This document shows positions 1-7,928 of a stretch of 64,000 bases of DNA, piece by piece. The stretch lies in the NCBI RefSeq assembly GCF_900107035.1, contig NZ_FNOJ01000002.1:62001-126000 (forward strand), given 5' to 3'. The translations under genes and the position numbers were made by a program. The notes beneath the pieces were generated by a model. That model was not told the DNA's origin. It saw only the letters and a list, made by a program, of their open reading frames with translations, and ran no database searches. Numbering within the stretch: position 1 is the first letter of the stretch; each line of letters starts with the position of its first letter. This stretch comes from Alicyclobacillus hesperidum. Its GTDB lineage: Bacteria; Bacillota; Bacilli; Alicyclobacillales; Alicyclobacillaceae.

Positions 1-22
1 GCTTCGTGGGCAGCGGAGGTGC

Positions 23-316
23 TCACCCACGCGCACGTGCGCGCACATGTGAGAACGGCGCCTCCGCTTCCGTGCGATACTGCTGCTCTTCGAGAAGCCG
101 CTTGCGCTCCTTGTCCGCCCCCAAGACAAAATACAGATTGGCGCAGATCGACAAGGCTAAGACCAGCATCCACGCTGCAGTAAATGTACCCGCTATGCCG
201 TGCGACATCCGCGGCAGCCGCGGAATGCCGTAAGCGCCAAGTGCTATTGCGGCGCACGTGTAGATGATGGATTGGCGCCGAATTTGGCGTGGAACCCCGA
301 CTTTCCTTCGCACCAC
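23..316 (-). CDS. Small two-helix membrane protein, unknown function
   Basis: No family is recognised. The roughly 97-residue product has a basic N terminus, then two hydrophobic stretches (about residues 17-38 and 44-66) separated by a short turn, and a charged C-terminal tail rich in K, R and E. That suggests a small integral membrane protein with both ends on the same side. I chose GTG at 316 because an AAAAGGAG ribosome site ends six bases upstream; a TTG two codons earlier would sit directly on that site. It stands alone, divergent from the DUF3243 gene. Real gene likely, function unknown. Confidence 0.6.
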   Translation of the reverse strand: MVRRKVGVPRQIRRQSIIYTCAAIALGAYGIPRLPRMSHGIAGTFTAAWMLVLALSICANLYFVLGADKERKRLLEEQQYRTEAEAPFSHVRARARG

Positions 317-431
317 AACCAACTCCTTTTTTCCACCTTGTCCACGTATATGTATGTTTCCGATGAAGTATGACCATCTGCCGCATGGGGAACATTGAGT
401 CCGAAATCACTTATGTGGAGGAGGAGAACGC

Positions 432-683
432 ATGAGCGTACTCGACAGCTTCGACAAGTGGCGCGAGTTTCTGGGGGAACACGTCGACAAGGCACAAGCG
501 ATGGGATTTAGCGACGAGCAGATCTCGAACGTAGCGAAAAAGATGGGTGAATTCTTGGCGGATAAAGTTGATCCGAAAAATGACGAACAGCGCTTGCTTA
601 AAGAGATGTGGGACAGCGCAAACGAGCAGGAGCGCAACGCGATTGCCAGTGTGATGGTCAAAATGGCCGATAAGGCGCACTAA
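432..683 (+). CDS. DUF3243 family protein (YmfJ-like)
   Basis: An 83-residue soluble, highly charged, probably all-helical protein. Length and pattern (N-terminal LDSFDKWREFLG, then a run of amphipathic helices with QISNVAKKMGEFLA) match the DUF3243 family of Bacillota, represented by YmfJ of Bacillus subtilis, whose biochemical role is not established. A strong GGAGGAGG ribosome site precedes ATG at 432. It is monocistronic, ending just before a bidirectional hairpin shared with the convergent MBL-fold gene. Confidence 0.85.
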   Translation: MSVLDSFDKWREFLGEHVDKAQAMGFSDEQISNVAKKMGEFLADKVDPKNDEQRLLKEMWDSANEQERNAIASVMVKMADKAH

Positions 684-689
684 AAAGCG

Positions 690-713
690 CGGGCGGGCCG
701 CGCGGCTCGCCCG
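690..713. terminator. Bidirectional rho-independent terminator
   Basis: The arms CGGGCG (690-695) and CGCCCG (708-713) pair around a GC-rich inner stem. TTTCTATT follows on the plus strand and, reading leftward, a TTTTT run follows on the minus strand (complement of 682-686). It sits between the convergent DUF3243 and MBL-fold genes. Confidence 0.75.
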
Positions 714-732
714 TTTCTATTGCTACCCTTGG

Positions 733-1416
733 TTACAGCTCGTACGTTTCGCCAATTTTCAATTCGACACCTTGAATTCCGCGCGTCTTAAGGTCCTGCA
801 CAAATTGCGCACCATCCTGAGCGATGAGTGGGAACGTATTGTAGTGCATGGGAATGACCGTTTTTGCCCGCAACCACTCGCTTGCAATCAAAGCGTCCTC
901 TGGCCCCATCGTAAAATTGTCGCCAATCGGAAGCAAAGCGAGATCGATCTGGTTCAGTTCACCAAGAATTTTCATATCACCGAACAAACCCGTATCGCCA
1001 GCATGATAAATCGTCTTTCCTTCAATGGTCAGCAAATAACCGACCGGCGGGCCCACATACACCAGACCTTGCTCCGTCTCGACCCCGGATCCGTGGAATG
1101 CCAATGTAACCTTGACACGCCCAAACGGAAAATCAGCCTTGCCGCCGATGCCCAGTGGGTGAATCTTCAACCCTTTGCGTGCATAGTACACCGCCAACTC
1201 ATTGGCCGCGATAATCGTCGCATCGTTGTTGCGAGCGATAGCTTCCGCGTCAAGGACGTGATCGGCATGGCCATGCGTCAAGACAACGTATGAAACCTTA
1301 ACGTCCTCAGGCTTGATGACAGCCTTCTCGTTACCGCTGAGAAACGGGTCAATAATCAGTCGATGCTCGCCGCTCTCGATGACAAAGCACGATTGCCCAT
1401 GATATGTAATCTTCAT
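733..1416 (-). CDS. MBL-fold metal-dependent hydrolase, UPF0173 family
   Basis: A 227-residue single-domain metallo-beta-lactamase-fold protein. The metal-binding signature HGHADH lies at about residues 48-53, with later metal ligands in HAGDTG (about 138-143) and IPMHY (about 189-193). Compact size and the opening MKITYHGQSCF are typical of the UPF0173 group (YtkL-like), whose physiological substrate is not known. The start codon overlaps the stop of the upstream YlbF-like gene as ATGA, implying translational coupling. Assignment to the fold is secure; a specific reaction cannot be given. Confidence 0.9.
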   Translation of the reverse strand: MKITYHGQSCFVIESGEHRLIIDPFLSGNEKAVIKPEDVKVSYVVLTHGHADHVLDAEAIARNNDATIIAANELAVYYARKGLKIHPLGIGGKADFPFGRVKVTLAFHGSGVETEQGLVYVGPPVGYLLTIEGKTIYHAGDTGLFGDMKILGELNQIDLALLPIGDNFTMGPEDALIASEWLRAKTVIPMHYNTFPLIAQDGAQFVQDLKTRGIQGVELKIGETYEL

Positions 1417-1790
1417 TTGTCACGCCCCATTTCTTCAAATATCTCGGCTGCCGATACGACGTGCACGTCGGCCAATGTCGTCGACAAAATGGTGTGTACG
1501 TCCATCATCAATGTGTGCAGTTCTCGATCCGCCTGCAAATACTTTTGAACACTGGGGTTTAATTGCACGACTTCCGCAAGCTTTTGCATCGTCGATCTTT
1601 CTTCGTCCGTCAGTGCTTCCCCGCGGAGCTGTTTAGCTTCCATTCTCCATTGCCGGCGAAGATAATCGACCAACATGTCTTTTGCCGCTGGCTCCTGGTC
1701 CAAGGCGCGTATTGCGTCGAGTGCTCGCTGAAAAGGTTCCCATTCACGAATCGCCCTGGCTAAGGCATGCGCATGGTCATACGGATTCAC
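1413..1790 (-). CDS. YlbF/YmcA family regulator (Com_YlbF)
   Basis: A 125-residue all-helical protein of the YlbF/YmcA/YheA family. In Bacillus subtilis YlbF and YmcA form, with YaaT, a complex that affects competence, sporulation, biofilm formation and RNase Y function. GTG at 1790 is chosen because a GGGGGAGGGAG ribosome site lies just upstream; the upstream in-frame extension would run through the -10 box. The stop overlaps the MBL-fold gene start (ATGA), so the two are coexpressed. Which paralogue this is cannot be told from sequence alone. Confidence 0.85.
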   Translation of the reverse strand: MNPYDHAHALARAIREWEPFQRALDAIRALDQEPAAKDMLVDYLRRQWRMEAKQLRGEALTDEERSTMQKLAEVVQLNPSVQKYLQADRELHTLMMDVHTILSTTLADVHVVSAAEIFEEMGRDK

Positions 1791-1809
1791 CGAACTCCCT
1801 CCCCCAAGC

Positions 1810-1838
1810 ATTATAATTCGTGCGAATCCATCGGCCAA
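1810..1838 (-). promoter_or_regulatory. SigA-type promoter for ylbF-like and MBL-fold genes
   Basis: On the minus strand there is a perfect TATAAT (complement of 1810-1815) and a TTGGCC -35 (complement of 1833-1838) with a 17-base spacer. It lies 20 bases upstream of the chosen GTG start, which supports that start. Confidence 0.75.
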
Positions 1839-1930
1839 ATCCCATTCTCACCGTTTGGTCTTCATCAAGGTCGTACAAGACTTGCTATGTCCGTTTGGTT
1901 ATACTGTCATCGTGGAAAGGACGTGAACAA

Positions 1931-2329
1931 ATGAGTGCCTTGACCGTATATGAAGCCATCGGTGGGGAGGCGACGATGCGCAAACTGGTAGAATCGTTCT
2001 ACGACAAAGTAGCTGCCGATACCCTGCTGCGCCCGTTGTTTCCCCCGACCTTTGATGAAGTGAAAGAGCGGCAATTTTGGTTTTTGACACAGTTATTTGG
2101 CGGCCCCCGGCTCTACACAGAGCGCCGCGGTCAGCCGATGCTTCGCGCTCGCCACCTGCCATTTCCGATCACGACGCGCCATGCACAGGCATGGTTGCGC
2201 TGTATGGCAAGCGCAATGGCAGATGCAGACATTCCTACACCGGCACGCGAGGCCATGTTACAACGGTTGACAGCAACAGCCTATCACATGGTCAATACGG
2301 AACTGGAGGAGGAACACAAGGGCATATGA
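1931..2329 (+). CDS. Group II truncated haemoglobin (GlbO/YjbI-like)
   Basis: A 132-residue 2-on-2 globin. Typical residues are visible: the opening TVYEAIGGEATMRKLVESFYDKV with the B10-region Tyr, the group II stretch RARHLPFPIT with His, the proximal-region His in TTRHAQAW and the Trp in the same motif. Such proteins bind O2 or NO and are linked to redox or nitrosative stress; in Bacillus the relative YjbI lies beside thiol-redox genes, which are absent here. ATG at 1931 is preferred over earlier in-frame codons because GGAAAGGACGTG precedes it. The last codons overlap the start of the downstream XRE gene. Confidence 0.9.
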   Translation: MSALTVYEAIGGEATMRKLVESFYDKVAADTLLRPLFPPTFDEVKERQFWFLTQLFGGPRLYTERRGQPMLRARHLPFPITTRHAQAWLRCMASAMADADIPTPAREAMLQRLTATAYHMVNTELEEEHKGI

Positions 2330-2829
2330 AAGATGAAACACCTGTTGGCACATTAGGTGAACGGCTTGCACAATTGCGCAAACAGCGTGGATTGACTCAA
2401 GCCAAGCTCGCGGAACGGGCCAACATTTCGACGAGCGCTATCGCAATGTACGAAACGAATCGGCGACAACCGGACGATGCTACATTAGCCGAGTTGGCGG
2501 CGGCGTTGGAAGCCCCGATTGCGATGCTCAGGCCTGACGCTCCCATCGACCAACCAACCGCTAATTCCTTGGGCCAAGCCGCACCAAATGGACCTGTCAC
2601 AAATACAAGTCCATTTAACGCGCACAGCCAGCCAAGTCAAACGGACACCGCTGCTGACGGGCTGGGCGTCACACAGCTCGCTCTAACCCGTGAAGAGGCT
2701 AGACTCATCCTTTTTGTGCGCATGCACCCCGACGCCATGCCTTTTTTGCAGACACTTGTAACGGCCGATGCCGAGAAGCGCAAGCAATTGGAAAAAACCT
2801 GGCGGCTGATTCAAGCATTTCAAGCTTGA
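2326..2829 (+). CDS. XRE-family HTH transcriptional regulator
   Basis: A 167-residue protein. Residues about 11-66 form a Cro/C1-type helix-turn-helix (RLAQLRKQRGLTQAKLAERANIS, then YETNRRQPDD). A low-complexity linker rich in P, N, T and S (about 72-115) leads to a helical C-terminal segment that may be a dimerisation or ligand region. The ATG lies inside the globin stop (ATATGA), so the two genes are translationally coupled, and the regulator may respond to the same signal as the globin. The target is unknown. The final codons double as one arm of the terminator of convergent queC. Confidence 0.88.
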   Translation: MKDETPVGTLGERLAQLRKQRGLTQAKLAERANISTSAIAMYETNRRQPDDATLAELAAALEAPIAMLRPDAPIDQPTANSLGQAAPNGPVTNTSPFNAHSQPSQTDTAADGLGVTQLALTREEARLILFVRMHPDAMPFLQTLVTADAEKRKQLEKTWRLIQAFQA

Positions 2830-2840
2830 ACCAGCCGCCA
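2800..2840 (-). terminator. queC terminator embedded in the 3' end of the XRE gene
   Basis: The arms 2800-2816 and 2824-2840 pair at 16 of 17 positions around a seven-base loop. Read leftward, the stem is followed by GGTTTTTT (complement of 2793-2800), so this is a strong intrinsic terminator for minus-strand queC. The left arm and loop encode the last residues of the XRE regulator. No T tract follows on the plus strand. Confidence 0.75.
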
Positions 2841-2874
2841 CAAGTTCACGATTTCTGCCTTATGGACGGCAACG

Positions 2875-3570
2875 TCAGCCCACAGACACGCGGTATGGGA
2901 TCGGATCGCGTGCACCAGCCTCGGCGAAACCTTTTAAGCGCAGCCGACAGCTGTCGCACTCACCGCAGGCCTCCTCGCCGCCTTGATAACACGATGTGGT
3001 AAGCTCATACGGAACGTTTAGGGCTAAGCCATTGCGAATAATTTCGGCTTTCGACCAATGTAAGAGTGGCGTTTCGATTTGCATTGACCGCCCCTCCACG
3101 CCTGCCTTTGTGCCAATGCGCAGGACGTGCTGTACACCTTCGATGAACTCCGGCCGACAATCCGGATATCCACTATAATCTAACGCGTTGACGCCAATGT
3201 AAATTGCCGTCGCCTCAATGACTTCCGCATAGGATGCCGCAATGGACAAAAACAAAAGATTGCGTCCAGGTACATACGTCACAGGAATATCGCGCGAAAC
3301 GCCAGACGTCGGCACATCGATAGCATCATCGGTCAATGCACTGCCGCCGATTTGCCGCAAAAAGTCGAGCGACACGATGCGATGATCGCGAACTCCATAA
3401 TGGGCCGCGACCTTTTTCGCACACTCAAGTTCTATCCGATGGCGCTGCCCGTAGTCAAACGTGATGGGAAACAATTCATACCCAGCGTGCTGGGCAATCC
3501 CCATGCAGGTGGTGCTGTCAAGCCCGCCACTCAAAATGACAACTGCCTTCGCCACTCCTATACGCCCCAT
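2875..3570 (-). CDS. queC: 7-cyano-7-deazaguanine synthase QueC
   Basis: QueC converts 7-carboxy-7-deazaguanine to preQ0 using ATP and ammonia, in the queuosine tRNA-modification pathway. The 231-residue protein has the PP-loop SGGLDST near the N terminus, the GINALDYSGYPDCRPEF block typical of QueC, and a C-terminal zinc site of four cysteines (C-x8-C-x2-C-x2-C in TTSCYQGG..ACGECDSC). The start is uncertain: ATG at 3570 has only a weak ribosome site, while a later GTG lies on a GGAG. No queD, queE or queF and no preQ1 riboswitch is seen nearby. Confidence 0.93.
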   Translation of the reverse strand: MGRIGVAKAVVILSGGLDSTTCMGIAQHAGYELFPITFDYGQRHRIELECAKKVAAHYGVRDHRIVSLDFLRQIGGSALTDDAIDVPTSGVSRDIPVTYVPGRNLLFLSIAASYAEVIEATAIYIGVNALDYSGYPDCRPEFIEGVQHVLRIGTKAGVEGRSMQIETPLLHWSKAEIIRNGLALNVPYELTTSCYQGGEEACGECDSCRLRLKGFAEAGARDPIPYRVSVG

Positions 3571-3642
3571 TTCCAGTTCATTCTATAGGCTTGGTTCTAT
3601 AGGCTTGTCCGACTGTCCGTTCTTATGTAAGGCGGTCGACCG

Positions 3643-3963
3643 TCAACAGACCGCCGAAGGCGCATCGGCAAACGTGAAGCCCGTCTCCAGAAAATCGACT
3701 GTGACGCCTTCAAGCAAATGCAAACACACCTCATCGATCACCACGGTGACGCACTCGTCGGACTCTGCCAACGACGGCTCGATAGCCGCTTGTGAGATTG
3801 GCACGATGCGATCCAGGCCGGTCATCACGTCGTCGACCGTCAATTGAAACCTTGGCCCCCCGCACTGATAGGCACGGGCGATGCGAATGAATTCACCCGA
3901 AAATAATTCCTCGCGCTGAAACCGTGCAATTTCCTGGCATGCTCTACTGGTGAAGATCGGCAT
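3643..3963 (-). CDS. HesB/IscA-like protein lacking the C-terminal Cys pair
   Basis: A 106-residue protein with the shape of the HesB/IscA (Fe-S biogenesis) fold: an IRIARAYQCGGPRFQL strand-turn and a VVIDEVCLHLLEGVTVDFLETGFTF segment matching the dG-x-iDy-x5-GF-F pattern. Canonical A-type carriers end in a Cys-x-Cys; here the chain ends APSAVC with one cysteine, so classical cluster transfer is doubtful. ATG at 3963 is supported by GGAGAGGAGAG nine bases upstream; longer in-frame starts have no ribosome site. It sits behind queC without obvious coupling. Confidence 0.72.
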   Translation of the reverse strand: MPIFTSRACQEIARFQREELFSGEFIRIARAYQCGGPRFQLTVDDVMTGLDRIVPISQAAIEPSLAESDECVTVVIDEVCLHLLEGVTVDFLETGFTFADAPSAVC

Positions 3964-4067
3964 GAGGTGTCTCTCCTCTCCCCATCCATTGTAGCGTCTC
4001 GGCGAAGACGCGTCACGATGCATATCCAACCATCGAGATGCCGACACTGGACATTTGAGCAAAGAAA

Positions 4068-4097
4068 TTTACAATAAGCGATGTCAGTCAGTATACT
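4068..4097 (+). promoter_or_regulatory. SigA-type promoter for the ileS leader
   Basis: TTTACA (4068-4073) and TATACT (4092-4097) are separated by 18 bases, immediately upstream of the T-box leader. Confidence 0.65.
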
Positions 4098-4104
4098 ATA
4101 CGTC

Positions 4105-4443
4105 AATGCAGAAAACTGCTACCGCCCATGATGAGGCCCAGTAGCGGCGACACGAGCGTGCTCAAGCGAATCGGGAGATGGTGTGAGCCCGTGCACGACT
4201 GCGCCGCGAATATCCCCTCTAAGGCATCTGCTGAACCCGCCAAGGCGCCAGGCCGGGCCTAGTAGGCAGCATCGGCTCCCTCCCGTTATCGAGGGCCGAA
4301 TGTTGATCCTCGTCGTGCGCATATGCGTCGCGATTGCGGACACATTCGACGGATGGAGCGGTCGGCTCGAATCATAAGGCCGAATCGCTAAGTTGGGTGG
4401 TACAGCGAGCAAACACTCGTCCCTTCGCGGACGAGTGTTTTTT
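4105..4443 (+). promoter_or_regulatory. T-box leader, isoleucine-specific, controlling ileS
   Basis: The roughly 340-base untranslated leader has all T-box landmarks. Stem I begins with GATGAGG..AGTA (about 4129-4144). The specifier loop reads GAATATCCCC, placing an ATC isoleucine codon at 4212-4214. The T-box core GGGTGGTACAGCG is at 4395-4407, with the bulge TGGT (4398-4401) fitting a tRNA discriminator A. It ends in a terminator with arms 4411-4422 and 4429-4440 followed by Ts to 4443. Uncharged tRNA-Ile should stabilise the antiterminator and allow ileS transcription. Confidence 0.9.
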
Positions 4444-4465
4444 GATGGACAACGAAGGAGTGGAA

Positions 4466-7400
4466 ATGAACATGTCGATCCGCAAAGTCGATGCCAAAGA
4501 GCCGGCAAAGGCGCGCGAGGAACGCGTTCTGTCGTTTTGGCGCGATCGCGACGTTTTTCACGCAAGCGAGCAGATTCGCGAAGGGTGCCCGGAATGGGTG
4601 TTCTACGAAGGTCCGCCGACGGCAAACGGCCTGCCCCACCCTGGCCATGTGTTGACGCGCGTATTCAAGGATTTATATCCCCGTTATCGGACGATGAAGG
4701 GCTTCCACGTGATGCGCAAAGCGGGCTGGGACACGCACGGGCTGCCAGTGGAAATCGAGATCGAAAAGAAGTTCCACATTAGCGGCAAAAAGCAGATCCA
4801 GGAATTCGGAGTCGAGAAGTTTGTACAGGCATGCCGTGACAGTGTCTTTAAGTACGAGATGACCTGGCGCCAATTAACGGAACGCTTAGGCTATTGGACG
4901 GATCTCGATCACCCGTATATGACACTCACCGACGATTACATCGAATCCGTATGGCACTTGCTCAGGACGATCTTCGACAAAGGTCTGTTGGTGCAAGGTC
5001 ACCGCGTGAGCCCGTACTGCCCGCACTGTGAAACGACGCTGTCGAGTCACGAGGTGGCACAAGGCTATGCGGATGTCAAAGACTTGTCCGTCACTGCCAA
5101 GTTCCGCGTCAAGGACGGCGATGTGGAAGGACGTCCGACATACCTGCTCGCGTGGACGACGACGCCGTGGACCTTGCCGAGTAACGTCGCGCTCGCTGTT
5201 CACGACGACTTGACGTACGTATTAATTCATAAGGCAGAACTCGGCGAAAACGTCTGGGTTGCAGAAGGCTTAGAGGAAAACTTCCTCGCCGAAGGCGACA
5301 ATGTGATCGACAAAAAGGCAGGTCGCGACCTAGTTGGCACGGCCTATGAGCCGGTTTTCCCATACGTCGTTCAGGACGGCAAAAAGCACATCGTCATCGC
5401 CTCCGATCACGTCACGGACGACAGCGGCACGGGCATTGTCCACATGGCCCCGGCCCACGGTGAAGACGACTACAAAGCGTGTCAGCGCGCTGGGCTCATT
5501 TTTATCAACTTTGTCGACGAGACCGGTTGCTACACGTCTGACGTCGCGGATTACGTGGGCCGTTTCGTCAAAGACGAAGAACTGAACGTCGATCTCGTCA
5601 AGTCGCTGGCGCACCGCGGCCTACTCTATGAGAAACACAAACATGAGCACGCCTATCCGCACTGCTGGCGGTGTGACACGCCGCTTATCTACTACGCCAT
5701 CGACTCCTGGTTCATTCGTACGACAGAGTTTAAGGACGACTTGATCCGCAACTCGCAATCGGTCAATTGGATTCCGCCGCACGTTCGCGACGGGCGCATG
5801 GGCAACTTCTTGGAAAACGTGATCGACTGGAACTTGTCGCGCAGCCGCTACTGGGGAACCCCCTTGCCGATTTGGCGCTGTGAGGCGTGCGCACGGCTCG
5901 AATGCATTGGCTCAAAGGCGGAACTCGCAGCAAAAGCGGGGCGTCTGCCACAGGAACTGCATAAGCCGTATATCGACGAGTTGACATGGCCTTGTTCGTG
6001 CGGAAACGGGACGATGATTCGCGTACCTGAGGTGATCGACGTCTGGTTTGACTCAGGCTCCATGCCGTTTGCTCAGTTGCACTACCCGTTCGAGAATCAG
6101 GCGCTGTTTCAAAAACTGTATCCCGCCGACTTTGTCTGCGAGGCCATCGACCAGACGCGCGGTTGGTTTTACAGCTTGCTCGCCATCTCGACGGCCGTCA
6201 CGGGCAAGGCACCTTATAAGAATGTATTGGTGCTTGGCCATGTGCTCGACGAACACGGCAAAAAGATGTCGAAGTCGAAAGGCAACGTGATCGACCCGTT
6301 CGAGGCGTTCGACATGCATGGTGCGGACGCGCTGCGCTTCTATTTTGTCGCCAACACACAACCGTGGAATTCGCAGCTGTTTTACCACCGCGCAGTCGCG
6401 GAGAGCAAGGCGAAGTTTATCGATCTGCTGCAGAACATCCACCAATTCTACGCGCTGTATGCGGGTATCGACGAGTTTGATCCGCGTACGGCTAAGGAGA
6501 TCCCTGTGGCAAAGCGGCCGCTTATGGATCGTTGGCTGCTGGCGCGTTTGCACCAGACCATTGCAACTGCCGATGCTGCATATGAGCGCTATGATGCGAC
6601 AACGGCTGCTCGCGCCTTGCAAGCGTTCGTCGATGAGCTTTCAACCTGGTACGTGCGACGCAACCGGGATCGTTTTTGGGCGCCAGGCATGGATGACGAC
6701 AAGGTATCGGCCTATCTGACGCTGTACGAGGCACTGGCGACAACGGCGATGCTGGCGGCACCTGTGACGCCGTTCTTGGCAGAGGACATCTACCAAAATA
6801 TCGTTCGGTTGAACGGCGTGCGCACGGACGTTCCCGAGAGCGTGCACCTTTGCGACTTCCCGATCCCCGACCTCACGCTTGTTGACGAAGCGCTGATTCG
6901 CGAAATGGCAACGGTTTTGCGTGTCGTCGAAACCGGGCGTCATCTGCGCAATGAAAGCAAGTTGAAGACGCGCCAACCGCTGTCTGCGATATATGTGCCG
7001 AATGCCGAACGAGCGGTGCTCGGCAAGTTCACGGAGATTCTCAAGGACGAGCTGAACGTCAAAGAGATACGATTTGTGGATCTGGATGAAATCGCGAAGC
7101 CTGAATTGTATCTGCACCTAGCCGCGGTCGGCAAAAGTTTTGGCAAGAAGACGCAACAACTAAATCAGGCTGCGAAGACGGCGACGGCGGAACAAATCGA
7201 GGCGTTCCGCAAACACGGTGCCGTCGAGCTCGAGGGCGAGACATTGACGACAGAACACGGAGAAATTCGCTATCAGGCGAATTTTGAGGGGCTGGTCAGC
7301 GTCGACAACCGCGGTTTTGTGGGTCTTGTCACGGAACTGACGCCAGAACTTATAGAAGAAGGATTTGTCCGCGAGATCATCTCGAAAATGCAGATGATGC

Positions 7401-7609
7401 GCAAAGAGGTGGACTATGGCGTGACGCACAAAGTGCGCTTTTTCGCCGACGGGGATGCGGATTTACTCGGCGTGATCGATCGCAACCGCACGCGCATCGA
7501 GTCGACGGTACTCATCCGCGAATGGGCAAAGACTCCGCTTGCAGATGCCGATCTCGAGAAGGAATGGGATGTCAACGGCAAGAAGCTGACGCTTGCCGTG
7601 GGGCGCTGA
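4466..7609 (+). CDS. ileS: Isoleucyl-tRNA synthetase, IleRS2-like
   Basis: Charges tRNA-Ile in the cytoplasm. The 1047-residue class I enzyme has HPGH at residues 58-61 as the HIGH signature, the central editing (CP1) domain with WTTTPWTLPSNVA, NLSRSRYWG before the second half of the Rossmann fold, and KMSKSKGN near residue 599. The C terminus lacks the four-cysteine zinc finger usual in bacterial IleRS1, and length and motif spelling resemble the eukaryote-like IleRS2 class, known in some Bacillota and linked there to mupirocin tolerance. ATG at 4466 follows GAAGGAG and lies just past the T-box terminator. Confidence 0.95.
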   Translation: MNMSIRKVDAKEPAKAREERVLSFWRDRDVFHASEQIREGCPEWVFYEGPPTANGLPHPGHVLTRVFKDLYPRYRTMKGFHVMRKAGWDTHGLPVEIEIEKKFHISGKKQIQEFGVEKFVQACRDSVFKYEMTWRQLTERLGYWTDLDHPYMTLTDDYIESVWHLLRTIFDKGLLVQGHRVSPYCPHCETTLSSHEVAQGYADVKDLSVTAKFRVKDGDVEGRPTYLLAWTTTPWTLPSNVALAVHDDLTYVLIHKAELGENVWVAEGLEENFLAEGDNVIDKKAGRDLVGTAYEPVFPYVVQDGKKHIVIASDHVTDDSGTGIVHMAPAHGEDDYKACQRAGLIFINFVDETGCYTSDVADYVGRFVKDEELNVDLVKSLAHRGLLYEKHKHEHAYPHCWRCDTPLIYYAIDSWFIRTTEFKDDLIRNSQSVNWIPPHVRDGRMGNFLENVIDWNLSRSRYWGTPLPIWRCEACARLECIGSKAELAAKAGRLPQELHKPYIDELTWPCSCGNGTMIRVPEVIDVWFDSGSMPFAQLHYPFENQALFQKLYPADFVCEAIDQTRGWFYSLLAISTAVTGKAPYKNVLVLGHVLDEHGKKMSKSKGNVIDPFEAFDMHGADALRFYFVANTQPWNSQLFYHRAVAESKAKFIDLLQNIHQFYALYAGIDEFDPRTAKEIPVAKRPLMDRWLLARLHQTIATADAAYERYDATTAARALQAFVDELSTWYVRRNRDRFWAPGMDDDKVSAYLTLYEALATTAMLAAPVTPFLAEDIYQNIVRLNGVRTDVPESVHLCDFPIPDLTLVDEALIREMATVLRVVETGRHLRNESKLKTRQPLSAIYVPNAERAVLGKFTEILKDELNVKEIRFVDLDEIAKPELYLHLAAVGKSFGKKTQQLNQAAKTATAEQIEAFRKHGAVELEGETLTTEHGEIRYQANFEGLVSVDNRGFVGLVTELTPELIEEGFVREIISKMQMMRKEVDYGVTHKVRFFADGDADLLGVIDRNRTRIESTVLIREWAKTPLADADLEKEWDVNGKKLTLAVGR

Positions 7610-7616
7610 CGGGGCA

Positions 7617-7928
7617 CTAGGCCGTGCCCCGGGGGTCCTGATAGGTGGCCACTAACCGGAGTTTTTGGGCGTGTGTCAACCGCTTGATGGCCCTTTCGCG
7701 CCGCAAAGCCGCACCTTGGTCGGCATAGGATTCCACGTATAGCAAACGAACTGGGCCGCGCCCGCGCGTGTACTTCGCGCCGCGGCCCTCGTTGTGCATC
7801 GCAATCCGCCGCAAAACGTCCCTTGCGTAACCGGTATAAAGCGTTCCATCGCTGCATTCGACAATATAGACGAAGTGTCCTGGTACACGACCGTGCTCCC
7901 CTGTAGGGAGACGTACATCTTGGCTCAT
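7617..7928 (-). CDS. GIY-YIG domain protein (YhbQ/YazA-like)
   Basis: A 103-residue protein formed almost entirely of a GIY-YIG nuclease module: FVYIVECSDGTLYTGYARDVLRR carries the two tyrosine motifs, followed by a conserved Arg, RGRGPVRLLYVE, and a late Glu in ALRRERAIKRL. Small stand-alone members (YhbQ in Escherichia coli, YazA in Bacillus) are putative structure-specific nucleases with poorly defined roles. The ATG overlaps the stop of the upstream alpha/beta hydrolase gene as ATGA. A GGGGCAC/GTGCCCC hairpin (7611-7630) covers the 3' end between this gene and convergent ileS. Confidence 0.88.
   Translation of the reverse strand: MSQDVRLPTGEHGRVPGHFVYIVECSDGTLYTGYARDVLRRIAMHNEGRGAKYTRGRGPVRLLYVESYADQGAALRRERAIKRLTHAQKLRLVATYQDPRGTA

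Noticed and set aside
3571-3642. A preQ1 riboswitch upstream of queC
   Set aside because: The 72-base gap lacks the preQ1 aptamer pattern and contains no terminator hairpin.
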